NCBI GenBank assembly: GCA_019118925.1
Contig: DWYC01000069.1
Span: 1 to 44,079, forward strand
Length of the DNA stretch: 44,079 nt
Reading direction: 5' to 3'
Origin: Candidatus Flavonifractor intestinipullorum
GTDB taxonomy: Bacteria; Bacillota; Clostridia; Oscillospirales; Oscillospiraceae
Shown: one piece after another, positions 31,523 to 39,815 of the stretch
Layout: the number at the start of each line of letters is the position of its first letter
Numbering within the stretch: position 1 is the stretch's first letter
The notes under the pieces: model-generated
Databases searched by the model: none
What the model was told of the DNA's origin: nothing
Seen by the model: only the letters and a program-made list of their open reading frames with translations
Program-made: the position numbers and the translations under genes

Positions 31523-33364
31523 TCAGCATTCCGCGTCGCACCGGCCGTTGGGGTAGAGCTTGTCCGCGCCGCAGCCGGTACACTGCGCGCGGCAGTCGGG
31601 AGTAATGACGCCCTGGTAGGCGCGCTCCCGCTCCCGCCAGAGGAAGGCGGGGCTCACGCCGGTGGAGGTGACGCTCCAGGGGAGAATTTCGTCCCTGGAG
31701 CGGGGGCGGCAGGCGTAGAAATCCGGGTCGACGCCGCACTCCTCCATGGCCTGGGCCCAGCGCTCATAGGAGAAGTACTCGTTCCAGGTGTCCAGCTTGG
31801 CCCCCTTGCGCCAGACGCACTCCAGAAGGTCGGCCAGCCGCCGGTCGCCCCGGGCCAGCACGGCCTCCAGCACGCTGGTGTCGGCCTCGTGCCAGTGGTA
31901 GACGGTGGAGCGGCCGCGCATATGGTCCCGCAGGAGCTTGACCCGGCGCTCGTACTCTTCCCGGGAGATCTGGCCCTCCCACTGGAAGGCGGTGTGGGGC
32001 TTGGGCACGAAAAAGGCGGTGGAGACCGTGATCTTCACGCCGCGGCTCCGGTTGGGGGTGACTTCCCGCCAGACCCGGTAGACCTTGTCGGCCAGATCCG
32101 CGATGCCCAGCACGTCCTCGTCGGTCTCGGTGGGCAGGCCCAGCATGAAGTAGAGCTTCACCGTGGACCAGCCGCCGGCGAAGGCGGTGCGGCAGAAATT
32201 GAGGATATCCTCCTCGGTGACATTCTTGTTGATCACGTCCCGCAGGCGCTGGGTGCCCGCCTCGGGGGCGAAGGTGAGGCCGCTCTTGCGCCCGTGCTGG
32301 AGGCGCTCCATCAGGCTCCAGGAGAAATTGTCCGCCCGCAGGGAGGGCAGGGACAGATTCACGCCGTTGGGATTGCACCACGCCTGGAGCCCGTCGCACA
32401 GGTCCAGCAGGCGGCGGTAGTCGCTGGTGGAGAGGGAGGAGAGGGTCATCTCCTGATAGCCGGAGTTCTGGCAGGACTCAATGCCCTGGCGGATAAGGAC
32501 CTCCGGGCTCTTGGGCCGCACAGGGCGGTAGGCATAGCCCGCCTGGCAGAAACGGCAGCCACGGATGCAGCCCCGGAAGACCTCCAGCATGACCCGGTCG
32601 TGGACGATCTCGGTGGAGGGCACGATGGTCTTGGTGGGGAAGTAGGCCTTGTCCAGATCCTGCACAATGCGCTTGGTCACCACGGCGGGCGCGCCGTGGG
32701 TGGGGGTGATGGAGCGGATGGTTCCGTCGGCGTGGTACTCCACCTCATAGAGGGAGGGCACATACAGCCCGGGGATCTGGGCCGCGGCCACCAGGAGTTC
32801 CTCCTTGGTCCAGCACTCCTCCTTCGCCTTCCGGCACAGCTCCAGCAGCTCCACCGTCACATCCTCCCCCTCGCCCAGGGAGAAAATGTCGATAAAGGGG
32901 GCCAGGGGCTCCGGGTTGAAGGCGCAGGTCCCCCCGGCGATGACCAGGGGAGAGAGGCCGGTGCGCTCTTCGCTGCGCAGGGGCAGGCCGGCCAGATCCA
33001 GCATGTTGAGCACGTTGGTGTAGGCCATCTCATAGCCCAGGGAGAAGCCGATCACGTCGAAGTCGGCGATGGAATCGCCGCTCTCCAGTCCGTAGAGGGG
33101 GATGCCCTCCCGGCGCATCTCCTCCTCCATATCGCCCCAGGGGGCAAAGACCCGCTCACACCAGACCCGGGGCATCTCATTCATCACCCCGTAGAGGATG
33201 CGGATGCCCAGATTGGACATGCCGATCTCATAGGTGTCGGGGAAGCACAGGGCCACCCGCAGATCTACCTGGCTGCGGTCTTTGACCACCGCATTGTATT
33301 CGCCGCCCGTATAGCGCGCAGGCTTCTGCACCCGGGGCAGGATGTGTTCCAAAGTACGATTCAT
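31523..33364 (-). CDS. TIGR03960 family B12-binding radical SAM protein
   Basis: A 613-residue protein with an N-terminal cobalamin-binding-like Rossmann domain (about 35-230) and a radical SAM domain. The cluster motif is CIRGCRFC in FRGCIRGCRFCQAGYAYRPV. Further family blocks are LPSLRAD, FAPEAGTQRLRDVINKN and VKLYFMLGLPTETDED. The C-terminus has extra cysteines (CRAQCTGCGADKLYPNGRC) that could hold an auxiliary cluster. I choose ATG 33364 (MNRTLEHILPRVQKPARY) over TTG 33370; the upstream ribosome site is weak. It heads the TIGR03960-TIGR03936 operon from a promoter at 33444-33472. In many Clostridia this pair precedes rng and rplU; here it does not. The reaction is unknown. Confidence 0.93.
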   Translation of the reverse strand: MNRTLEHILPRVQKPARYTGGEYNAVVKDRSQVDLRVALCFPDTYEIGMSNLGIRILYGVMNEMPRVWCERVFAPWGDMEEEMRREGIPLYGLESGDSIADFDVIGFSLGYEMAYTNVLNMLDLAGLPLRSEERTGLSPLVIAGGTCAFNPEPLAPFIDIFSLGEGEDVTVELLELCRKAKEECWTKEELLVAAAQIPGLYVPSLYEVEYHADGTIRSITPTHGAPAVVTKRIVQDLDKAYFPTKTIVPSTEIVHDRVMLEVFRGCIRGCRFCQAGYAYRPVRPKSPEVLIRQGIESCQNSGYQEMTLSSLSTSDYRRLLDLCDGLQAWCNPNGVNLSLPSLRADNFSWSLMERLQHGRKSGLTFAPEAGTQRLRDVINKNVTEEDILNFCRTAFAGGWSTVKLYFMLGLPTETDEDVLGIADLADKVYRVWREVTPNRSRGVKITVSTAFFVPKPHTAFQWEGQISREEYERRVKLLRDHMRGRSTVYHWHEADTSVLEAVLARGDRRLADLLECVWRKGAKLDTWNEYFSYERWAQAMEECGVDPDFYACRPRSRDEILPWSVTSTGVSPAFLWRERERAYQGVITPDCRAQCTGCGADKLYPNGRCDAEC

Positions 33365-33443
33365 GTCCAATTACCGTCGCTTTCCGGGCCCCGGAGGGCT
33401 CTGAGAGGTCCTATCCATCCGCTGCTAAAAAAGTCAGCTTTTT

Positions 33444-33472
33444 ATTTTACCTGTTTTTTCGCCGGATTGCAA
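33444..33472 (-). promoter_or_regulatory. Promoter of the TIGR03960-TIGR03936 operon
   Basis: On the minus strand, TTGCAA (33467-33472), 17 bases, TAAAAT (33444-33449). It starts just after the permease stop, so the operon is not dependent on permease transcription. Confidence 0.75.
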
Positions 33473-33482
33473 CCCTAAAACA

Positions 33483-34607
33483 CTAAAAAAGTCCGAGCCG
33501 CCCGAATAAAACGGCCGCTCCGCCCAGCAGGAGCAGCCCGGCCGCGTTTGCGCCGGTAAATACAAGGAGATAGCGTCCCAGCCGGGCGCCGGGGGTGCGC
33601 AGATAGAGCTTCAGGGAGATGAGGCTGGCCAGGGAGGCCACCGGGGTGCCCAGGCCGCCGATGTCGGTGCCCAGCAGAAGTCCCCGCCAGTCCTCGGTAA
33701 AGCCGGAGAGAAGCAGCGCGGCGGGGACGTTGCTGATCACCTGGCTGGCGAGGCCCGCGATCAGGGCGGGATTCCAGGCCAGCGCCCGGGTCAGAGCCTC
33801 CCGCAGGGCGGGGGCGGCGCCGATGTTGCCCGCAAAGACGAAGAAGCACACAAAGGTGGCCAGCAGACCGTAATCCACCCGGGGGAGCAGGTCCCGCCCG
33901 AAGAGGAGCAGGCACCCCAGCACGAGGAGGAACAGGACCCACTCGTGGAGCAGGTGAAAGACGCACAGCAGGCACAGGAGAAACAGCGCCGCCATCAGGC
34001 CCAGCCGGCCTTTCCGCCGGAAGGCGGCCGGCTGGGGAAAGGAGACGCAGATGGTCTCGTCCGGGCCCAGCAGGCAGGCCGCACTCAGAGCCAGAAAACT
34101 CACCAGAACCAGCGGGAGAATGAGGGCGAAAAACGCGCCCGCCTCCACGGAAAAGGCATTATAGAGGTAGAGGTTCTGAGGGTTGCCCACCGGGGTGGCC
34201 ATGCTGCCCAGATTGGCGGCCAGCGTCTGGAGCACGACCACAAAGATCAGCCGGCTCTGCCGCCCCACCAGACCCAGGGTGAGCACGGCGAAGGGCACAA
34301 AGGTAAGGAGGGCCACATCGTTGGTCACCAGCATGGAGGCGAAAAAGGGCAGGAGCACCAGCAGCAGAATCAGCACCCGCATCCGCCGCCGTCCGGCGAG
34401 AAGCTTCTGGGCCAGGACCTCGAACAGGCCGCAGTCCTGAAGCCCCGCCACCACGGCCATCAGGCTGAAGAGGAGGATGAGCACCCGGGTGTCCACATAG
34501 TCCAGATAGGCCGCCGAGGGGGGCGTCACAACCATAGACAGAAGCGCGCACACCGCCGAAAGGACCAAAACCGGCTCCTTCCGGACCCAGTTCCACACAT
34601 ATACCAT
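33483..34607 (-). CDS. SLC13/ArsB-NhaD type anion permease
   Basis: A 374-residue transporter with about ten hydrophobic helices of the ion transporter superfamily that includes CitM, ArsB and SLC13. The two re-entrant, helix-breaking motifs are visible: MLVTNDVALLTFVPFAVL followed by LGSMATPVGNPQNLYLY in the first half, and VISNVPAALLLSGF followed by GGLGTPVASLASLISL in the second. These inverted halves bind the anion and counter-ion. The substrate (citrate, dicarboxylate, arsenite or other) cannot be told; no arsR, arsA or two-component gene is adjacent. Start is ATG 34607 after GGGGAGGAACGG. It has its own promoter, divergent from the ABC operon. Confidence 0.85.
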   Translation of the reverse strand: MVYVWNWVRKEPVLVLSAVCALLSMVVTPPSAAYLDYVDTRVLILLFSLMAVVAGLQDCGLFEVLAQKLLAGRRRMRVLILLLVLLPFFASMLVTNDVALLTFVPFAVLTLGLVGRQSRLIFVVVLQTLAANLGSMATPVGNPQNLYLYNAFSVEAGAFFALILPLVLVSFLALSAACLLGPDETICVSFPQPAAFRRKGRLGLMAALFLLCLLCVFHLLHEWVLFLLVLGCLLLFGRDLLPRVDYGLLATFVCFFVFAGNIGAAPALREALTRALAWNPALIAGLASQVISNVPAALLLSGFTEDWRGLLLGTDIGGLGTPVASLASLISLKLYLRTPGARLGRYLLVFTGANAAGLLLLGGAAVLFGRLGLF

Positions 34608-34657
34608 ATCCGTTCCTCCCCGGGCCCGCGGGTCCGGGCCGATTTTCTCTGAGAGGT

Positions 34658-34686
34658 AGTGTACTCCATTCGCCCCACCCGGTCAA
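34658..34686 (-). promoter_or_regulatory. Promoter of the permease
   Basis: On the minus strand, TTGACC (34681-34686), 17 bases, TACACT (34658-34663). The leader contains a GC-rich palindrome GGGCCCGCGGGTCCGGGCC near 34622-34640. Confidence 0.72.
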
Positions 34687-34840
34687 GAGCCGGGGGGAAA
34701 TCCGGCGGGGAAAAGCTTCACAGTTTATTCATTTTATTTTCAGGGTAATTTCAGCCTGGTGTTCTACCATGGAGCAGTTCAGTACAGACCCCCTAGGGCG
34801 CAGACCGGAGGGGGCCGGAAGAAAAAGGAGGACCGGAATC

Positions 34841-35893
34841 GTGATCGAAGTACGCAGCCTGGTCAAACGGTACGGGAGACACCTGGCGGTGGACCATCTG
34901 GACTTCACCGTAGAGGACGGCCAGATTTTTGGATTTCTGGGCCCGAACGGGGCGGGGAAATCCACGACGATGAACATCATGACGGGGTATATCGGGGCCA
35001 CGGAGGGGGACGTCCTGGTGGACGGACACTCCATCTACCAGGAGCCGGAGCGGGTCAAGGGCGCCATCGGCTATCTACCCGAGCAGCCGCCGCTGTACCT
35101 GGATATGACGGTGGAGGAGTACCTGTCCTTTGCCGCCGGGCTCAAGCGGGTGCCACGGGGAGAGCGGGGGGCGCAGGTGGACCGGGTCATGGAGATGACG
35201 GGCATCTTTGGGGGGCGGGGGCGGCTCATCCGCAACCTGTCCAAAGGGTATAAGCAGCGGGTGGGGCTCTCGCAGGCCCTGCTGGGCTTTCCCAAGGTGC
35301 TCATCCTGGACGAGCCCACCGTGGGCCTGGACCCCAAGCAGATTCTGGAGATCCGCACCCTGGTGCGGGAGCTCGCTCAAAATCACACGGTGATCCTCAG
35401 CTCCCACATTCTCTCGGAGATTCAGGAGATGTGCGACCACCTGCTCATCATCCACCACGGGAAAAAGGTGGCCGCCGGAGCGCCCGCCCAGCTGGAGCAG
35501 GAGCTCTCCGGGGTGCCCGCGCTGGAGCTCACCGTCCGGGGGGAGGCCGAGGGGACCCGCTCGCTCCTGACCGGCCTTCAGGGGGTGGCCGGTCTGGAAT
35601 CCGTCCCCTGTTCGGAGGAGGGCTGTGTCTCCTTCCGGCTGGAGCAGGCCCCCGGAACCGACCTGCGGGAGGCGGTGTCGTCGGCCTGCGCCGGGGCGGG
35701 CGTGCCTTTGCTGGAACTGCGGCGGGACGTCATGACGCTGGAGGACATCTTCCTGCGCCTGACGGCCGGGGACGCCGAAGGGGCTTCCGGCGGGGCGGAC
35801 GCGCCCGAATGTCCGCCGCAGCCGGGCGGAGAGGAGACCTCCGGCGAAACGCCGGAGGCAGATGGGACGGAAGAGGAGGATGAGACCCCATGA
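34841..35893 (+). CDS. ABC transporter ATP-binding protein with acidic tail
   Basis: A 350-residue ABC ATPase: Walker A GPNGAGKST (34-42), Q-loop region in GYLPEQPPLY, signature LSKGYKQRVGLSQAL (from about 133), Walker B LILDEPTVGLD (from 154) and the switch histidine in TVILSSHILSE. It energises the permease encoded next (ATGA overlap at 35890-35893). The start is GTG 34841 (MIEVRSLVKRYG), eight bases after AAAGGAGG; the earlier ATG 34769 lacks a good site. After a family-typical C-terminal domain, the last 40 or so residues (from about 310) are a low-complexity, strongly acidic tail rich in G, E, P and D. That tail is unusual for this family. No clear promoter was found upstream. Confidence 0.92.
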   Translation: MIEVRSLVKRYGRHLAVDHLDFTVEDGQIFGFLGPNGAGKSTTMNIMTGYIGATEGDVLVDGHSIYQEPERVKGAIGYLPEQPPLYLDMTVEEYLSFAAGLKRVPRGERGAQVDRVMEMTGIFGGRGRLIRNLSKGYKQRVGLSQALLGFPKVLILDEPTVGLDPKQILEIRTLVRELAQNHTVILSSHILSEIQEMCDHLLIIHHGKKVAAGAPAQLEQELSGVPALELTVRGEAEGTRSLLTGLQGVAGLESVPCSEEGCVSFRLEQAPGTDLREAVSSACAGAGVPLLELRRDVMTLEDIFLRLTAGDAEGASGGADAPECPPQPGGEETSGETPEADGTEEEDETP

Positions 35894-36594
35894 GCGCCAT
35901 TTACAAGCGGGAGCTGAGCTCCTATTTCAACTCCATGATCGGCTATGTATTCATCGCCGCCATGGTATTTTTCAACGGCATCTATTTCATGGCCTACAAC
36001 ATTTACAGCGGCCTGCCGGACTTTTCCTACTGCCTGATGAGCATGATGAGCATCCTCATGTTCACGGTGCCCATTCTGACCATGAAGTCCATGGCCGAGG
36101 AGCGCCACAGCCGGACCGATCAGCTGCTCCTCACCGCGCCGGTGCCCCTGTGGCAGGTGGTGCTGGGCAAGTACCTGGCCATGGTGACGGTGTTTCTTAT
36201 CCCGGTGCTTCTCTCGGCCTTCTGCCCCCTGATCATCGCCGCCAACGGGGAGGCCCATCTCCTCTCGGACTACGCCACCCTGCTGGCCTTCTTCCTGATG
36301 GGGTGCGTGTTTATCGCCGTGGGCATGTTCCTCTCCTCCCTGACCGAGAGCCAGATCATCGCCGCCGTGGGTACCTTCGCCGTGCTGCTGCTGTTCTTTC
36401 TGTGGGAGGACCTGATGAGCTTCCTTCCCGGCGCGCTCTCCAATGTGCTCTCGGCCTTCGCCTTTCGGACGGTGTTCTACAATTTCGCCCAGTATCAGGT
36501 CTTTGACCTGAGCGGGCTGATCCTCTATGGATCTCTGGCGGCGCTGTTCGTCTTTCTGACCATCCAGACGCTGCTGCGGCGGCGCTGGAACTGA
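35890..36594 (+). CDS. ABC transporter permease, GldF/ABC-2 type
   Basis: A 234-residue ABC-2 permease with six hydrophobic helices, similar to GldF-type subunits. It starts MSAIYKRELSSYFNSMIGY, a typical cytoplasmic N-terminus. TMKSMAEERHSRTDQLLLTAPV is the conserved coupling segment between helices two and three in exporters of this kind. It continues PLWQVVLGKYLAM. It overlaps the ATPase gene by four bases, and the GldG-like gene starts 13 bases after its stop. With the next two genes it forms an exporter unit; the cargo is not known. In Bacteroidetes GldF works in gliding, but here a role in envelope or lipid processes is more plausible. Confidence 0.9.
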   Translation: MSAIYKRELSSYFNSMIGYVFIAAMVFFNGIYFMAYNIYSGLPDFSYCLMSMMSILMFTVPILTMKSMAEERHSRTDQLLLTAPVPLWQVVLGKYLAMVTVFLIPVLLSAFCPLIIAANGEAHLLSDYATLLAFFLMGCVFIAVGMFLSSLTESQIIAAVGTFAVLLLFFLWEDLMSFLPGALSNVLSAFAFRTVFYNFAQYQVFDLSGLILYGSLAALFVFLTIQTLLRRRWN

Positions 36595-36607
36595 GGAGGT
36601 GGAGAAG

Positions 36608-38050
36608 ATGGGTTGGAACAAAACAAAAGCGCCCAAAGAACCGGGAGACCGGCCCTCTCGCGCCGCCCGGCGGGCGGCCCTGTACCGGGGCGGCTATCTG
36701 GCGGCGGTCACCGCTCTGGCGGTGGCGCTGGTGATCGTGATCAACCTGATTGCCGGACAGCTCCCCTCCCACATCCGGGAGTTCGATCTGACGGACAACA
36801 GCCTCTATGAGGTCAGCGAGACCTCTCAGACCTTCCTCTCCGAACTGGATAAGGACGTGGAGATTGTAATTCTGGCCGAAGAGGGGGCCACGGACCAGCG
36901 GATTCTGAAGTTTTTGGACCACTACGCCGCCCTCTCCAGCCATATTACCGTCACGGAGGTGGACCCGGTGGCCCATCCCGCCGAGGCCGCCGCTTACGAG
37001 GCCGAGAGCAACTCTCTCGTGGTCCTGTGTGAGGAGACCGGAAAGCAGGAGGTTATCTCCTTTAACGACATCATTGTCTACGGCTACGACTCCTCCTATT
37101 ACTATTACGGCGAACAGTCCTTCGACGCCGAGGGCCAGCTCACCTCCGCCCTGGACTATGTCACCAACGACGCCGGGAAGAAGGTCTATACCGTCACCGG
37201 ACACGGGGAGAGCGACCTGTCGGCCACCATCACCGACGCCATCGACAAGGCCAACTTCTCCCTGGACGCGGTGAGTCCCGCCCTCAACGGCGGCGTGCCT
37301 GAGGACTGCGACCTTCTGATCGCCAACGGGCCGACCACCGACCTCTCGGAGAGCGAACGGGAACTGCTGGAGGCGTATCTGGACGGGGGCGGACAGATGA
37401 TCCTCCTCCTCCCGGAGGACTATGTGGACCTGCCCAACTGGGACGCGCTGATGAACCGCTTCAACCTGGACATGGTGGAGGGGTACATCGCCGACACCAG
37501 CCGCTACTATCCCCAGCTGGGTTCCCCCTTTGCCATCTGCGCCACCTTGGACCTGTCCAGCCCCATCACCAGTGCGCTGAGCAGCGACACGCTCACCCTG
37601 CTCACCAACTCTCAGGGTTTTGTGGAGCTCACCGAGGGGGCGGATGAGAGCGTCACGGTGACCCCCTTCATGACCACCACCTCCGACGGCTACGCCGTCA
37701 CGCTGGAGGGGAGCCAGACCCAGGGCACCTACCTCCTGGGCGCAGTGGCCGAGCGGACGGGGGAGGACGGGGAGACCACCGGCCGCCTCACGGTGTTCGG
37801 CAGCACCTCCTTCGTCGCCGAGGACATCCTCGCGGCCAATCCCAGCATCGCCAATCAGACGATTTTCATGAACGCCGTAACGGGGGGCTTTGACGATGTG
37901 ACCAACCTCTCCATCCCCGCCAAGAGCCTGGCGATGGCCTACAACACCATTGCCAACCCCAACCTGTGGAGCAGCCTCTATATCATCGTGCTGCCCATCG
38001 CCATCCTGGCCGCGGGCCTGATTTTCTGGACAAGGAGGCGCAAGCGCTGA
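36608..38050 (+). CDS. GldG-like ABC auxiliary protein
   Basis: A 480-residue protein of the GldG/ABC_transp_aux family, which accompanies ABC-2 exporters. A basic N-terminus (KAPKEPGDRPSRAARRAAL) leads into one helix (about 36-56), a large extracytoplasmic domain, and a C-terminal helix ending RRRKR. Family motifs include FDLTDNSLYEVSETSQTFL and VYTVTGHGESDLSATI, with the glycine-rich LEAYLDGGGQMILLL. The start is ATG 36608 after GAGGAGGTGGAG; an in-frame GTG 36599 overlaps that site. The stop TGA overlaps the ATG of the DUF4340 gene by one base. The domain may capture or present the cargo to the permease; that is inference from the family. Confidence 0.9.
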   Translation: MGWNKTKAPKEPGDRPSRAARRAALYRGGYLAAVTALAVALVIVINLIAGQLPSHIREFDLTDNSLYEVSETSQTFLSELDKDVEIVILAEEGATDQRILKFLDHYAALSSHITVTEVDPVAHPAEAAAYEAESNSLVVLCEETGKQEVISFNDIIVYGYDSSYYYYGEQSFDAEGQLTSALDYVTNDAGKKVYTVTGHGESDLSATITDAIDKANFSLDAVSPALNGGVPEDCDLLIANGPTTDLSESERELLEAYLDGGGQMILLLPEDYVDLPNWDALMNRFNLDMVEGYIADTSRYYPQLGSPFAICATLDLSSPITSALSSDTLTLLTNSQGFVELTEGADESVTVTPFMTTTSDGYAVTLEGSQTQGTYLLGAVAERTGEDGETTGRLTVFGSTSFVAEDILAANPSIANQTIFMNAVTGGFDDVTNLSIPAKSLAMAYNTIANPNLWSSLYIIVLPIAILAAGLIFWTRRRKR

Positions 38051-39057
38051 TGAAAGGACAGACAAAGACGCTGGCGGCTCTGGCGGTCATTCTGGCGGTC
38101 TGTCTGGGGGCCTACCTGGCCCTGCGGAGCTGGAACCAGGCCCAGGAGGCCGTAGACGACACCGTGTATCTGGTCGAGCTGGCGGACGTGACCGCGCTCT
38201 CCTTCACGGGGACCGACGGGTCCGACCTCTCCTTCACCAAGGCCGACGGCGCGTGGACCTGGGACGGCGACGCGGCCTTCCCGGCCGATCAGGACGCGCT
38301 GGACGCCTTGGCGGCGGACGCGGGGACGCTGGCGGCGGTGCGGGTGTTTGACGAGCCGGACAGCCTGGACGCCTACGGCCTGGATGAGCCGGCCTATACC
38401 GTGACCGTCGCAGGCGAGAGCGGTTCGGCCACCATCCTCATCGGGGACCCGGTGGAGAGCAACTACTACGCCATGCCGGAGGGCTCCGAACGTGTGGCCA
38501 CCATCTCCAGCGCCCTGGTGACGGGGCTTTCGGTGGGCCTGATGGACCTGGCCGAGCCGGAGCAGATTCCCGACGTCACCGAGGACACCCTGGCCTCCAT
38601 CCGCTGGCAGAGCGGGGGGAGCGACCTGCTTCTGGAAAAGGAGACCCTCACCGAGGACGTGACCGATGAGGAGAGCGGCGAGACCACCACGGAGACCACC
38701 TACCGCTGGACGGTCAACGGCACGGAAATCCCGGAGGACAACGAGGCTCTGGATACGCTCCTCTCCGAGATCACCTATCTCTACTTCAGCGCCTGCTACG
38801 ACTATGCCGCCGATGCGGAGACCCGCTCCGCCTGCGGTCTGGACGAGCCCATGGTCCTCACCTACACCGACGAGGAGGGGAGCGAGACCACCCTCTCCAT
38901 CGGCGCCCAGGACGAGAGCGGCGAGTATTACTACGCATCGCTCAACGATTCCGGCGCCATACAGCTTCTCTCCAATTCCGCCGTGGAGGTATTCACCGCC
39001 CTGACGGAGGAGACTCTCACCGCCGCGCCCGAGGCGGACGGGGAGAGCGGGAGTTAA
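38050..39057 (+). CDS. DUF4340 domain protein
   Basis: A 335-residue protein with a signal-anchor helix at about residues 8-26 and a predominantly acidic extracytoplasmic part containing DUF4340 (VELADVTALSFTGTDGSDL, TWDGDAAFPADQDALD, VFDEPDSLDAYGLDEPAYTV, and the C-terminal repeat ACGLDEPMVLTYTDEE). The two YGLDEPA/CGLDEPM segments show an internal repeat of the domain. It overlaps the GldG-like gene by one base, and DUF4340 proteins commonly follow gldG-like genes in such operons. The acid bias continues to the end. It closes the operon with a strong terminator. Function unknown; probably a partner of the GldG-like protein. Confidence 0.88.
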   Translation: MKGQTKTLAALAVILAVCLGAYLALRSWNQAQEAVDDTVYLVELADVTALSFTGTDGSDLSFTKADGAWTWDGDAAFPADQDALDALAADAGTLAAVRVFDEPDSLDAYGLDEPAYTVTVAGESGSATILIGDPVESNYYAMPEGSERVATISSALVTGLSVGLMDLAEPEQIPDVTEDTLASIRWQSGGSDLLLEKETLTEDVTDEESGETTTETTYRWTVNGTEIPEDNEALDTLLSEITYLYFSACYDYAADAETRSACGLDEPMVLTYTDEEGSETTLSIGAQDESGEYYYASLNDSGAIQLLSNSAVEVFTALTEETLTAAPEADGESGS

Positions 39058-39070
39058 CTTCACCTTAGCG

Positions 39071-39112
39071 GGCCGCCCGGAGGAATCGGTTTCCTCCGGG
39101 CGGCCTCTTTTT
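39071..39112 (+). terminator. Terminator of the ABC operon
   Basis: GGCCGCCCGGAGGAA (39071-39085) pairs with TTCCTCCGGGCGGCC (39091-39105), loop TCGGT, then TCTTTTT. Confidence 0.94.
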
Positions 39113-39133
39113 GCTCTGGGGCGGGAAAAAAGC

Positions 39134-39163
39134 TTTACAGAAAACCGCCGGGCGGTGTATACT
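39134..39163 (+). promoter_or_regulatory. Promoter of ybeY-era with spacer palindrome
   Basis: TTTACA (39134-39139), 18 bases, TATACT (39158-39163). The spacer carries the perfect palindrome ACCGCC G GGCGGT (39144-39156), which could be an operator. Confidence 0.68.
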
Positions 39164-39198
39164 GGGACACAACACCGCGCCGGGAGGGAGTTTTGCAC

Positions 39199-39690
39199 AT
39201 GGAGCATCAGATTCTCATTGAGACGGAAGTGGACGGGGTGGAGGACTTCGCCGCCGCCCTGCGGGAGGTGATCCCCGCCGCCCTGGCGGCGGAGGGGGTG
39301 GGTCTGCCCTGCGAGGTGGATGTGCTCTTCACCGACGACGACGGAATTCACCAGATCAACCGGGAGCAGCGGGAGGTGGACCGCGCCACCGACGTGCTCT
39401 CCTTTCCCATGTTTGAGTTCACCCCGGGGGAGCCCCCCACAGCGGAGGACACAGACTTGCTGGACCCGGGCAGCGGCCTGCTTCCACTGGGGGACATGGT
39501 CCTCTCGGTGGATCACATCCGCGCCCAGGCCGCCGAGTTCGGCCACAGCGAGCGCCGGGAACTGTGCTACCTGGCGGTCCACTCGGTGCTCCACCTGCTG
39601 GGCTACGACCACCTGGACGAGGGACCCATGAAGCGCCGGATGCGCGCCCGGGAGGAGGCCATTCTGGGCACTCTGGGCATCACGCGGTAG
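39199..39690 (+). CDS. ybeY: Endoribonuclease YbeY
   Basis: YbeY is a zinc-dependent endoribonuclease involved in 16S rRNA 3' maturation and ribosome quality control. The 163-residue protein has VLFTDDDGIHQINREQRE, RATDVLSFPMFE, LPLGDMVLSVDHIRAQA and the zinc signature HSVLHLLGYDH near residue 130. The start is ATG 39199, eight bases after GGGAGGGAG; TTG 39193 is too close to that site. The stop is an amber TAG (39688-39690), after which the same frame stays open for another 33 codons. era begins 126 bases later; ybeY-era is a common pair. Confidence 0.95.
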   Translation: MEHQILIETEVDGVEDFAAALREVIPAALAAEGVGLPCEVDVLFTDDDGIHQINREQREVDRATDVLSFPMFEFTPGEPPTAEDTDLLDPGSGLLPLGDMVLSVDHIRAQAAEFGHSERRELCYLAVHSVLHLLGYDHLDEGPMKRRMRAREEAILGTLGITR

Positions 39691-39792
39691 AAAGAGGACC
39701 GGAACCGGGAGTTTCAGGCTCTGCGGGAGGCGTCGGAGAAACCCCGGGCAGGGGAGCCCGCCGCGCACCCGCTGGAAGAAGACAAAAAATAG
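39691..39792 (+). other. Open frame of 33 codons after the ybeY amber stop
   Basis: Directly after the TAG of ybeY, the same frame continues for 33 codons to a second TAG at 39790-39792. The conceptual sequence (KEDRNREFQALREASEKPR and on) is charged, and about three quarters of its codons end in G or C, as in real genes nearby. No ATG, GTG or TTG starts it. It may be a decayed small gene, an amber-readthrough extension of YbeY, or chance. Confidence 0.4.
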
Positions 39793-39815
39793 CTCAAGAA
39801 AGTTGAGGATGACCT

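Noticed and set aside
31421-33478. A 685-codon plus-strand frame opposite the TIGR03960 gene
   Set aside because: It is antisense to a gene with clear radical SAM motifs and shows no recognisable domain.
34711-34768. Promoter for the ABC operon in the T-rich stretch
   Set aside because: Only weak boxes (TTTATT, 16 bases, TAATTT) are found; I could not support a specific site.
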